From Pirellulales bacterium (lineage in GTDB: Bacteria > Planctomycetota > Planctomycetia > Pirellulales > JAEUIK01): a DNA stretch of 40,982 bases. The notes below the pieces were generated by a model, which was not told the DNA's origin, did no database searches, and saw only the letters and a list, made by a program, of their open reading frames with translations. How positions within the stretch are numbered: position 1 is the stretch's first letter; each line of letters begins with the position of its first letter. The position numbers were made by a program, and so were the translations under genes. The DNA lies in the NCBI GenBank assembly GCA_019694455.1, contig JAIBBY010000045.1, forward strand, positions 1 through 40,982, in the 5' to 3' direction. Of the stretch, positions 9,154 through 16,548 are shown one piece after another.

Positions 9154-10266
9154 TCAAGCGATCCAGCCGCCGCCGAGCACACGATCGCCGTCGTAGCAGA
9201 CCGCCGCCTGCCCCGGCGCCACGCCAAATTGCGCTTCGTCCAACACCACGCGAAAGCTGCCCTCATCGATCAGTTCGATCGCGGCGTCGGCCGGGCGCGA
9301 GCTATAGCGAATCTTCACCTGGCAGCGCAATTCGCCGTGCGGCGGATCGACGAGCCAGTTCGATCGCTCGGCAACAAACTCTCGGCGGGCCAGGTCGCGC
9401 TTTTCGCCAATCACCACGCGTCGTGTCTCTGGTTCCAGACGCACCACGTAGCGCGGCTCGCCAAACGCCACGCCAAGCCCCTTGCGCTGCCCGATGGTGT
9501 AGTTCTCAATACCGTCGTGTTCGCCCACCACGGCGCCATCGACGGTTACGATCTCGCCCCCGCGCGCGGCCACGCCCTGACGCGATCGCACCAGGTTCGC
9601 GTAGTCGCCATCCGGCACGAAACAGATTTCCTGGCTGTCTTTCTTTTCCGCGACGCGCAATCCCAGTTCGCGCGCCATCTCACGAATTTGCGGCTTCGCA
9701 TGATCTCCCACGGGAAACAGCACTCGCGGCAGCACGCTGCGATCGATGCCAAACAGCACATACGACTGATCCTTGCCCGCGTCGCGGCCGCGGCACAAGG
9801 CCGGCGCATGTCCCTCGCCGCGTCGTTCCAGTCGGGCGTAATGACCGGTGGCGATGAATTCGGCGCCTGCGCTGTCGGCGTATTCGAGCAGTTTGCCGAA
9901 CTTCAGCCAGTTGTTGCAGACCACGCACGGATTGGGCGTGCGGCCCGCGGTGTACTCGTCGACGAAATAGTCGATGATCTGCCCAAACTCTGCTTCGAAG
10001 TTGACCGCGTAAAACGGTATGCCCAGCCGATCGGCGACGCGCTGCGCGTCGTGGGCGTCGCTGGCCGAGCAGCAGCCTTGCTTATGCGATGTCGGCGTGA
10101 TGATGGGCAAGGCCGCCGCGGTGGCGCCTGGCGCCGCGCAGGACGCGACCGGACTGGCGCCGTGGCGCATGAAAAGGCCGATGACCTCGTGACCTGCCTC
10201 GCGCAATAGCCAAGCGGCGACACTGCTGTCGACGCCGCCAGACATGGCCAAGACGACCCGAGACAT
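9154..10266 (-). CDS. mnmA: tRNA-uridine 2-sulfurtransferase MnmA
   Basis: 370 residues. MnmA thiolates U34 of tRNA-Lys, -Glu and -Gln. It has the ATP PP-loop SGGVDSS (9-15), PNPCVVCN with Cys114 and Cys117, GHYAR, KDQSYVLFG, the second catalytic-region cysteine in SQEICFVPDG (Cys215), and the central and C-terminal domains (NYTIGQRKGLG, VKIRYSSRPADA). E. coli has Asp at the position of Cys114; the CxxC plus Cys triad seen here is the pattern reported for [4Fe-4S]-dependent MnmA such as the Thermus enzyme. An Ala/Pro-rich insertion of about 25 residues (37-63) lies between GLFMRHG and GCCS. ATG 10266 matches the family start; an in-frame ATG six codons upstream is less likely. Confidence 0.95.
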   Translation of the reverse strand: MSRVVLAMSGGVDSSVAAWLLREAGHEVIGLFMRHGASPVASCAAPGATAAALPIITPTSHKQGCCSASDAHDAQRVADRLGIPFYAVNFEAEFGQIIDYFVDEYTAGRTPNPCVVCNNWLKFGKLLEYADSAGAEFIATGHYARLERRGEGHAPALCRGRDAGKDQSYVLFGIDRSVLPRVLFPVGDHAKPQIREMARELGLRVAEKKDSQEICFVPDGDYANLVRSRQGVAARGGEIVTVDGAVVGEHDGIENYTIGQRKGLGVAFGEPRYVVRLEPETRRVVIGEKRDLARREFVAERSNWLVDPPHGELRCQVKIRYSSRPADAAIELIDEGSFRVVLDEAQFGVAPGQAAVCYDGDRVLGGGWIA

Positions 10267-10348
10267 GCGGAACCCATAAGCCAAGCGAGAAGGAGAGCAA
10301 GTCCTACTATATCGGCCCTCCCCCGCTCCCGACTAGCTTGGGTCGCCG

Positions 10349-12673
10349 CTAGCGATAGGTGGTTCGCGGTGTATAACCGCGGTCCCAGGTTCTTTGTCGC
10401 GCAATGCGCGACTCCGGTTCGGCTGCGGGCTCCGCCGGCGGCGTGGTTCGGAAGGGGTCTTCGATTTCGCTGGTTCGCTTGCGAAACGGCCAACTTGCCG
10501 AGGCCCTGGCGAACAGTTCGCGAGTCCAACGGGTCAAATCGGATTCCACGCGTCCCGTCGGAATCTCATATACGTCTGCCGGCACCATCTCGGGCACGCC
10601 ATATTCGCCGCGATGCGTGTACTGCTCGGGCATGACCGCTTGGCGCGGTGGGGTCCAGGTGCTGACAGGTTCCGCTTCGGCAATTTCTTCTTCACCGGGA
10701 TGACAAACTTCGTCTGGTTGGGGCGCCGGTGGATTGAAAGTGATGGCCACGGGTGCGGTATTGGGAGCCGTCAGATCTGGCGTTCCCAAAGTGGCCGCCG
10801 CGACAATGGGGGGAAGCCGCTCTGTCGTGGCCGCCTCGGCAAAGTCGGTTGCTGGAACCGCCGGGGCGCCAGTTGGCGCCGCGGGCGCCACGGCCACCGT
10901 CTGCACTTCGGTCGCAGTCGCCGCGGGGCTTTGGAACGCCAGCGCGAGTTGTTCCTGTCCTGATTGCCGCAATCGCTGTTCGAATTGCTGCTTGAGCGCG
11001 GCGACGTCGAGCGCGAAGCGCGGCGCGCTCCAATCGCCGCTCAATTTTGCCACGATGGGCGTCGAACTGACGGCCACCAAGGCCTCGTTCCAAGTCTCCG
11101 CCGGCAAGTCGTGCAACGGATCGTGGCCGGCGACGCGCGCCTCCAATTGGTCGACATTGGCGATCAAGTTCATTTCAAGTTGATCCCCCTCGATCCAACC
11201 CTTGGCCAGGATCGTCGCGTTCCCCTGGTCGCATTGCAGCCGCTGCTGGCTTGAGGCCGACGCCAGCACACTGGCCAGATCGACCTGCTCGGCTCGTAGT
11301 TCAAACGAGTGACGCGCCGGCGCCTCCGGTTTTGCGCACGTCAATTCGATCTTTAAGCCCGACGCCGGAGCCTCGACGACGATCCGCGCCGGTTTGGGGC
11401 AAACTTTGGCGTCGCTCGACAAGTCGACGAGCTTGACCACGCCCTTGTCGCCCAGTTGAAACGATGCGGGCAGGCCACGGATTTCCAGTTTGTGAATGAC
11501 GGCGGTTGGCTGCGGCGCGCCCAGCAAGCGCCGCGCCCGCGCCATCCGAACCAGGCCGCTGAATCCGCCCCCAGCCGGGCGATCGCCGGTGGGCGCGTCG
11601 AGTTGTTCGAACCCTTCCACGGCATGGATCAGACGGACCAGCGCGGCGGCGCGATCGTGGATATTGGCCCAGTCCTGCACGAAATCGGCCAGTGGCAAGG
11701 TGTCGTCCGCAGCTACGTCATGGGGTGGAAGAATTGGCGGCGGTTCCGATAGTGGCTCTGCCGCGGGCTGTGCGTAGACTTTGGCGAGTCGCTCGCGCAC
11801 TGCTTCCATTTCGACGCCATCGGCGCGCAGACATTCAATTTCCAGCCGTCCAGAAAACAGGGCGGCGGGATGCAGGTCGGCGCTAACGTGGCGCAAACGC
11901 AGCCGATCTTCCGAAGGCTCCGCGGGATTGGCTAGCGCCAAGTCTTGTATTTCTAGCCGGCCGCCCCACAGATCGAGTTCGATGTGTCCGGCATCGACCT
12001 GTGCGCCGTTAACGACCGCCAACCGCTGCAGGATTTGTTTTGCAATATGCTGGGGCGCAATCCACCAAAACCCAAGCGAAACGATCCCCAGCGCGATCAG
12101 AAACGCCCAGACGCCGAGCGGGCGCAGCACAGGTTCGTTCACGCCGGCGGACTGTTTGGGCGCGCCCAGCAGCCAGTGCGCGCCGCGCTGGCCATCGCCT
12201 TCCGGCGGCGCTGCCGCCATAGCTTGCGGACTGCTGGCGTCTCGGGCGACCTGCGGTTGATTCAGATTTTGCAGCCAGCCTCGCACCGCCACAAACGCCG
12301 GCAACGACAGCACGGCGGCCACGAACGCCCCGCCGATCACGGTGTAGCGGTCCCAGCCAAACAGCGCCGGCATCGGCGTGTCGCCCAAGAGTTCCAGCGT
12401 GGCGCCGACCGGGGTCGCGTCGAGCGCGAAGCGCCCCACGGCATAGCTCAACGGAGCTAGCATCCATGAAAGCGCCACTCCGAACAGCCAAATTGCGAAG
12501 AACAAGCGCGCCCGCACGTTGAACAAGATGACCAACAGGAACAGGCCGATCAACGACAAGTTCCAACCGTGGACAAAGCCCGCCATCAGTCCCAGCAGCA
12601 CTGCCAGAAAGATGGCGCGCAGCGGTTCGCGGGGACGTGTTCTCGCGGCGGATGTCGTGGTGATTTCGCGCAT
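10349..12673 (-). CDS. Fused membrane/AsmA-like protein (TIGR03546-like + TIGR03545-like)
   Basis: 774 residues. Residues 18-135 hold three or four hydrophobic segments (LRAIFLAVLLGLMAGFVHGW, LIGLFLLVILF, VIGGAFVAAVLSLPAFVAV) resembling the small TIGR03546 membrane family. After a linker (about 140-185), a single anchor (WAFLIALGIVSLGFWWIAP, 189-207) begins a second part resembling TIGR03545, an AsmA-like family: VDAGHIELDLWGGRLEIQDLALANP, then long beta-rich sequence. The last 180 residues are low-complexity Pro/Ala/Glu. In other bacteria I recall these two families as separate neighbouring genes, so this looks like a fusion. AsmA-like proteins sit in the envelope and are tied to lipid or outer-membrane homeostasis; the exact role is unknown. 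ATG 12673, with GAGAG upstream, was chosen over a start 82 codons earlier whose sequence is basic and non-conserved in appearance. Confidence 0.7.
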   Translation of the reverse strand: MREITTTSAARTRPREPLRAIFLAVLLGLMAGFVHGWNLSLIGLFLLVILFNVRARLFFAIWLFGVALSWMLAPLSYAVGRFALDATPVGATLELLGDTPMPALFGWDRYTVIGGAFVAAVLSLPAFVAVRGWLQNLNQPQVARDASSPQAMAAAPPEGDGQRGAHWLLGAPKQSAGVNEPVLRPLGVWAFLIALGIVSLGFWWIAPQHIAKQILQRLAVVNGAQVDAGHIELDLWGGRLEIQDLALANPAEPSEDRLRLRHVSADLHPAALFSGRLEIECLRADGVEMEAVRERLAKVYAQPAAEPLSEPPPILPPHDVAADDTLPLADFVQDWANIHDRAAALVRLIHAVEGFEQLDAPTGDRPAGGGFSGLVRMARARRLLGAPQPTAVIHKLEIRGLPASFQLGDKGVVKLVDLSSDAKVCPKPARIVVEAPASGLKIELTCAKPEAPARHSFELRAEQVDLASVLASASSQQRLQCDQGNATILAKGWIEGDQLEMNLIANVDQLEARVAGHDPLHDLPAETWNEALVAVSSTPIVAKLSGDWSAPRFALDVAALKQQFEQRLRQSGQEQLALAFQSPAATATEVQTVAVAPAAPTGAPAVPATDFAEAATTERLPPIVAAATLGTPDLTAPNTAPVAITFNPPAPQPDEVCHPGEEEIAEAEPVSTWTPPRQAVMPEQYTHRGEYGVPEMVPADVYEIPTGRVESDLTRWTRELFARASASWPFRKRTSEIEDPFRTTPPAEPAAEPESRIARQRTWDRGYTPRTTYR

Positions 12674-13049
12674 GGGTCTCTCGTGCGCTGGCGGTAGGGG
12701 GCGTTGGATTGTGGTCGCTCGCGGTCTGCCTTGGCGCCGGCGCCTTGTTGGCGCGAGCGCGAAGGGAATGGTCTGCCGGTTGCGGCCAGAGCGGGAATCA
12801 TCGATCGTATCGGCGGTAGCGTGTCTAACACTTGAACCGCTTGTATCGCCGGCGCCAGCAAAGTTTTCCGCGCTTGGTCGCAAACTTTGCCAAGATTTCC
12901 TGGCCGGCTCGCACGGCATGGCCTCGCTCGTCGGTAGCGCCGGATTGATACCAGCACTCCCCGTCGACGGCGGCAGTCGATATATTTCAACGACGCGCCG
13001 CTTCTAAACTGCGCCAGATTCAGAACTTCGTACCAGGAAGGCGACCCCA
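12674..13049. other. 376-bp divergent intergenic region upstream of prfB
   Basis: No gene is supported here. The open frames on both strands are arginine/serine-rich with no domain pattern and no ribosome site. It contains a 12-bp palindrome GGCGCCGGCGCC (12733-12744), a -10-like TATATT (12981-12986) 63 nt before the prfB start, and the prfB ribosome site AGGAAGG (13035-13041). Promoters for both the fusion gene (leftward) and prfB (rightward) must lie here or nearby. Confidence 0.5.
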
Positions 13050-14160
13050 GTGGACAAAGAATTGCGCGATCGCGCCGAGTTGATTCAGCAGCGGATCACC
13101 CAATTGCGAGACTCTCTTTGACTACGCTGGCAAGCAAGCTCAAGTCGACGCCATCGAAGCCAAGATGGCGCAGCCCGGATTCTGGGACAATCAAGAATCC
13201 GCACAGTCCACGGTCAGCGAACTCAAGGCCATCAATGCCTTGGTCAAGCCGCTGAAGGAAGTTAGCCAGGCCGCCGACGACATCGCCGCCATGCTCGAAA
13301 TGGGCGAAGAAGACGAGTCGTTCGCGCGCGAGTTGGCCGCCGAGCTGGAGCGCGTGGAGCCGGAGTTGGACGATCTGGAGCTCAAGGGGCTGCTCAGTGG
13401 CCCGCACGACGCCAACAACGCCATCCTCACGATCAACGCCCGCGATGGCGGCACCGACGCCAACGACTGGGCCGAAATGCTGTTGCGCATGTACATCCAC
13501 TGGGCAGAGGATCGCGAGTTTCATGTCGAGGTGCTCGACCGTCAGGACAACGAGGAGGCGGGCATCCAAAGCGCCAGCGTCGCCGTCCGCGGCCCCATGG
13601 CCTATGGCTACCTGAAGGGCGAAACCGGCATGCACCGGCTAGTGCGCATCAGCCCGTTCAATTCCGAGGGCAAACGACAAACCAGTTTCGCCGCGGTCGA
13701 TGTGTCTCCCGAGGTGGGCGAGTCAGCCGAGATCGAACTGCGCGACGAGGACATTCGCGAGGACGTGTTTCGGGCCAGCGGCGCTGGCGGGCAACATGTG
13801 AACAAAACCTCCAGCGCCATCCGCCTCACGCATTTGCCGACCGGTGTGGTGGTGCAGTGCCAGAACGAGCGCAGTCAGCACAAGAACCGCGCCACCGCCC
13901 TCAAGATGCTCCGCGCCCGCATCGCGCGGATCGAAGAGGAGAAGCGCGAGGCGGAACAGGCCGCCAAGTACAACGAGCGCCCCAAAGTCGGCTTTGGCTC
14001 GCAGATTCGCAACTACTTTTTGCATCCCGACCAGCGCATCAAAGACGCCCGCACCGGCTATCAGATGGGCAGCTTTCAGCATGTGATGGATGGCAAAATT
14101 CAGGGCTTTCTCGACGCCTATCTGCGCTGGCGCGTGGGCCAGGACGTGCCGGCGTCATGA
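13050..14160 (+). CDS. prfB: Peptide chain release factor 2, expressed by +1 programmed frameshift
   Basis: RF2 releases proteins at UGA and UAA. The gene is read in two frames: GTG 13050 (AGGAAGG 8 nt upstream) through 23 codons to CTT at 13116-13118, then in-frame UGA (13119-13121); skipping T13119 continues at GAC 13120 to the TGA at 14158-14160, giving 369 residues. The junction reads RDSL-DYAGKQAQ, matching the E. coli RGYL-DYDAK junction, and CTT TGA C is the classic slippery site, an autoregulatory switch sensing low RF2. The usual AGGGGG stimulator 3 nt before CTT is absent (CGAGAC instead). The protein carries the stop-recognising SPF (RISPFNSEG) and the GGQ catalytic motif (SGAGGQHVNKT). 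Its end overlaps the next gene by ATGA. Confidence 0.95.
13116..13122 (+). promoter_or_regulatory. prfB +1 recoding site (CTTTGAC)
   Basis: CTT-TGA-C with the in-frame UGA at 13119-13121. The peptidyl-tRNA-Leu on CUU slips forward one base onto UUU when RF2 is limiting. The C after UGA, a poor termination context, is conserved. The bases 3-9 nt upstream (CGAGAC) are not a Shine-Dalgarno-like stimulator. Confidence 0.9.
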
Positions 14161-14699
14161 CCGACGCGCCTCACAGCCCCTGCTCGGCCAAGGCCGGGCC
14201 GATCGAAATCGCCTTTGTGCGCCGGGCCGATCGTTATGCGCATCAAATCCAGGTCGATGGCAGCGCGTGGCTGGAATCGATCGAGGGAAGCGAGGTGGAA
14301 CGTTGGCCCGCGAGTCCGCCGCTGCAAGAGCTGGCCAGTCATTCGCTACCGGCTGGCGGCGCCGCGCTGCTCTTGGTGGGCATGGCGGGCCGCAGTCATT
14401 GGTCGCTGAGCGTTGCTGTCGCGGGGGAACCCGATCGATTGCGGTTCGACGCCGCTTGCCGCGCCAATGAGCCACCCGTTTGGCTAGGTAGCACGTATCG
14501 CCTGCGGTGTGGAATCACGGCCACCAGCGAATCGGGACGATGGCTGCTTGTTAAAGCGAATTCGGAAAGTCGGCTTGCGCTGGAGGCCACCGGCGCCGAG
14601 GTAGTTTTCGCTGCCGGCGAACTGACAATTCGGCCCACGGATCACTCGACGAAGTTGCCGGCCACCGCGCGTTGGCAATACGAATGGACGATGTGCTAG
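14157..14699 (+). CDS. Unknown protein translationally coupled to prfB
   Basis: 180 residues, no signal peptide or membrane segment, no recognised domain. The predicted character is mostly beta with Trp/Ser/Ala-rich strands (AGRSHWSLSVAVAG, SESGRWLLVKANSESRLALEA). Its ATG at 14157 overlaps the prfB stop as ATGA, so translation is probably coupled to prfB and would depend on ribosomes that completed the frameshift. Codon use and frame integrity look like a real gene. Its TAG stop shares the CTAG tetranucleotide (14696-14699) with the convergent moaB. Function unknown; a role linked to translation termination is only guilt by association. Confidence 0.7.
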   Translation: MTDAPHSPCSAKAGPIEIAFVRRADRYAHQIQVDGSAWLESIEGSEVERWPASPPLQELASHSLPAGGAALLLVGMAGRSHWSLSVAVAGEPDRLRFDAACRANEPPVWLGSTYRLRCGITATSESGRWLLVKANSESRLALEATGAEVVFAAGELTIRPTDHSTKLPATARWQYEWTMC

Positions 14700-15208
14700 C
14701 GGCACGCTTCGCGTACCAGGTGTCCTAGCTCGGGCAGTATCAGCTTTTCCATGGCCAGTCGCACGGCCGCCGGCGAGCCCGGCATGGTGAGCACCACAAC
14801 TTGCCCCAACAAGCCCCCGGCAGCACGGCTGAGCATGGCCGCGGCGCCGATTTCGGCATAGCTCAACATGCGGAACAGTTCGCCATAGCCAGGCAGGGGC
14901 TTGGTGAGCATCGCGCTGACGGTTTCATAGGTCTGGTCGCGACTGCCGATGCCGGTGCCCCCCGTCAGCAAGATGGCGTCGCACTCCTTTTTGGCGGCCA
15001 GCGAGGTAATCAGATGTCGCATGGCCACGGGTTCATCGGCGATGATGTGCCGCGCCGCCACTGAGTGTCCCGCCGCCGTCAGCAAATCGATCAACGTTTT
15101 GCCCCCGGTGTCGGTTTCCAGGGTGCGGGTGTCGCTCACCGTGATCACCGCGCAGCGGAGCAAGGCGGGGGCCTCGGCGCGGTGTTGTTCGTGCGTCTTG
15201 CTCGTCAT
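14696..15208 (-). CDS. moaB: Molybdenum cofactor biosynthesis protein, MoaB/Mog type
   Basis: 170 residues of the MoaB/MogA fold. Family members bind molybdopterin; MogA adenylylates it before molybdenum insertion, and MoaB is a close relative of less certain role. Visible motifs are AVITVSDTRT near the N terminus, DAILLTGGTGIGSRDQTYE (the GGTG...RD active-site loop), LPGYGELFR and VLTMPGSPAAV. The ATG at 15208 has a strong AAGGAG 6 nt upstream; a longer open frame reaching 15526 is not needed. No other molybdenum cofactor gene is in the window. The choice between MoaB and MogA rests on length and is moderate. Confidence 0.88.
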   Translation of the reverse strand: MTSKTHEQHRAEAPALLRCAVITVSDTRTLETDTGGKTLIDLLTAAGHSVAARHIIADEPVAMRHLITSLAAKKECDAILLTGGTGIGSRDQTYETVSAMLTKPLPGYGELFRMLSYAEIGAAAMLSRAAGGLLGQVVVLTMPGSPAAVRLAMEKLILPELGHLVREACR

Positions 15209-15322
15209 GGGCACTCCTTGGTCCGCAATCTCGATGCCATGGGCTGATGGACCAATTGATACCATCCGCAGAATCTGGCTTGAAGATGGGGCAACTTTTG
15301 TGTTGCCGGCGCGCGGGATGGA

Positions 15323-15328
15323 TATACT
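15323..15328 (+). promoter_or_regulatory. Possible -10 element (TATACT)
   Basis: TATACT lies 43 nt before the ATG of the HEAT-like exported protein, in a GC-rich gap where such a hexamer stands out. The nearest -35-like hexamer (TTGTGT, 15298-15303) is at 19-nt spacing, so the assignment is weak. Confidence 0.3.
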
Positions 15329-15371
15329 GGGGAGAGGCCGTTTCACTTCGCAAGCACGGAACCCTTGCGCT

Positions 15372-16487
15372 ATGCCGCGCATTTTCCTCATGATGCTGGT
15401 TTTCCTTGGTCCGGCGCTGGCTGTTGCGCAAGGAGAGCCGGCGCCGACTCGGCGGCGTCCCGCCGCGCGGCCAGCGGCCAGCCGCAGTGTCCGCGCGCAG
15501 GCGGAAGCCGAATACGAGCGCATCAAGGCCGACTATCCCGACACGGTAGACGGCCAGTGGAAGCTTGCCGAATGGTGCCGCGAGCATCATTTGCTCACGG
15601 ACCGCAAAACGCATCTGGAGCGGATCATCCAGATCGACCCCGATCATTTGGGCGCCCGCCGCGCGCTGGGCTATCAAAAGCAAGAGGGACGCTGGATGAC
15701 CCAGGCCGAAATTATGACCGATCGCGGGTATGTGCTCTATCGAGGCAGATGGAAGCTGCCCCAAGAAATCAAGCAATACGAGGAGAAGAAAAAAGAAACC
15801 GCCGCCGAAAACCAATGGGTTGGCGACATCCGCAAGTGGCGCTCCTGGCTGATGGGCGACCGTGCCGAGGAAGCGCTCGCGAATTTGCGAGCCATCAATG
15901 ATCCCTTTGCCCTCAAGGCCCTGAAAAAGCACCTGGCCGAGGAAGAAGATTTTCGAGTGCGGCTCTGCTACGTCGACGCGATGGCGCGAATCGCCACCGG
16001 CGAAGCGGTGGAATCGATGGTTGAAGTGGCGCTGCGCGACCCCGCCGAGGAGGTGCGACTCACCGCGCTCGATCATCTTTCCGAAAAACAATACCCCGAG
16101 GCGACCGCGCGGTTCATTCAAGAACTACGCAGCAAAGACAACGTTATTGTTAATCGCGCGGCGGTGGGACTGGAGCACATGGACCACCCCGGCTCTGTGC
16201 CCGCGCTGATCGACGCCTTGATCACAGCGCATAAGTACCAAATCGTGCAGGGAAGCCCCGGCATTACATCCACGTTTTCGCGGTCGAGTCCTGGTGCGGC
16301 GCCGCAGATGAACGGCCTTTCGACCGGACAATCGGTGACCACGGTCGTGCAACAGATTCCCAATGCCGCCGTGCGCGACGCGCTAATCAAGCTGACCGGA
16401 GTGAACTACGACTTCGATGTGGCGCAGTGGAAAGCGTGGCTGCAAACTCGCAAGGAAGACGCCAGTCTCGACGGGCGGCGCGACTAA
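15372..16487 (+). CDS. Exported HEAT-repeat-like protein
   Basis: 371 residues. A clear signal peptide (MPRIFLMMLVFLGPALAVAQ, cleavage likely after AVA) is followed by a basic Pro/Ala linker. A TPR-like helical region comes next (EAEYERIKADYPDTVDGQWKL, ERIIQIDPDHLGARRALGY, about 45-105). Then comes a segment (MTQAEIMTDRGYVLYRGRWKLPQEI) I recall from planctomycete secreted proteins. The C-terminal half has HEAT-like helical pairs (DPAEEVRLTALDHLSEKQYPEA, NRAAVGLEHMDHPGSVPALIDAL). This is probably a periplasmic scaffold with no visible catalytic residues. The ATG giving the signal peptide was preferred although no good ribosome site is visible; the frame stays open further upstream through moaB antisense sequence. 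Confidence 0.75.
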   Translation: MPRIFLMMLVFLGPALAVAQGEPAPTRRRPAARPAASRSVRAQAEAEYERIKADYPDTVDGQWKLAEWCREHHLLTDRKTHLERIIQIDPDHLGARRALGYQKQEGRWMTQAEIMTDRGYVLYRGRWKLPQEIKQYEEKKKETAAENQWVGDIRKWRSWLMGDRAEEALANLRAINDPFALKALKKHLAEEEDFRVRLCYVDAMARIATGEAVESMVEVALRDPAEEVRLTALDHLSEKQYPEATARFIQELRSKDNVIVNRAAVGLEHMDHPGSVPALIDALITAHKYQIVQGSPGITSTFSRSSPGAAPQMNGLSTGQSVTTVVQQIPNAAVRDALIKLTGVNYDFDVAQWKAWLQTRKEDASLDGRRD

Positions 16488-16548
16488 CCGCCAGGTTGCC
16501 AGCAGCGCCGCTGGTCCAACGGCTCGGACCGCTGATCACGCCACGATC

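Noticed and set aside
12674..12919. 82-codon upstream extension of the fusion protein
   Set aside because: Arginine-rich, low-complexity sequence; the ATG at 12673 has a ribosome site and begins right before the first membrane segment.
12519..13007. 162-codon plus-strand open frame before prfB
   Set aside because: Antisense to the fusion gene for part of its length, no ribosome site, composition like shadow frames in GC-rich DNA.
14949..15371. Long N-terminal extension of the exported HEAT-like protein across moaB
   Set aside because: It is antisense to moaB, whose motifs are clear, and would bury the signal peptide that begins at 15372.
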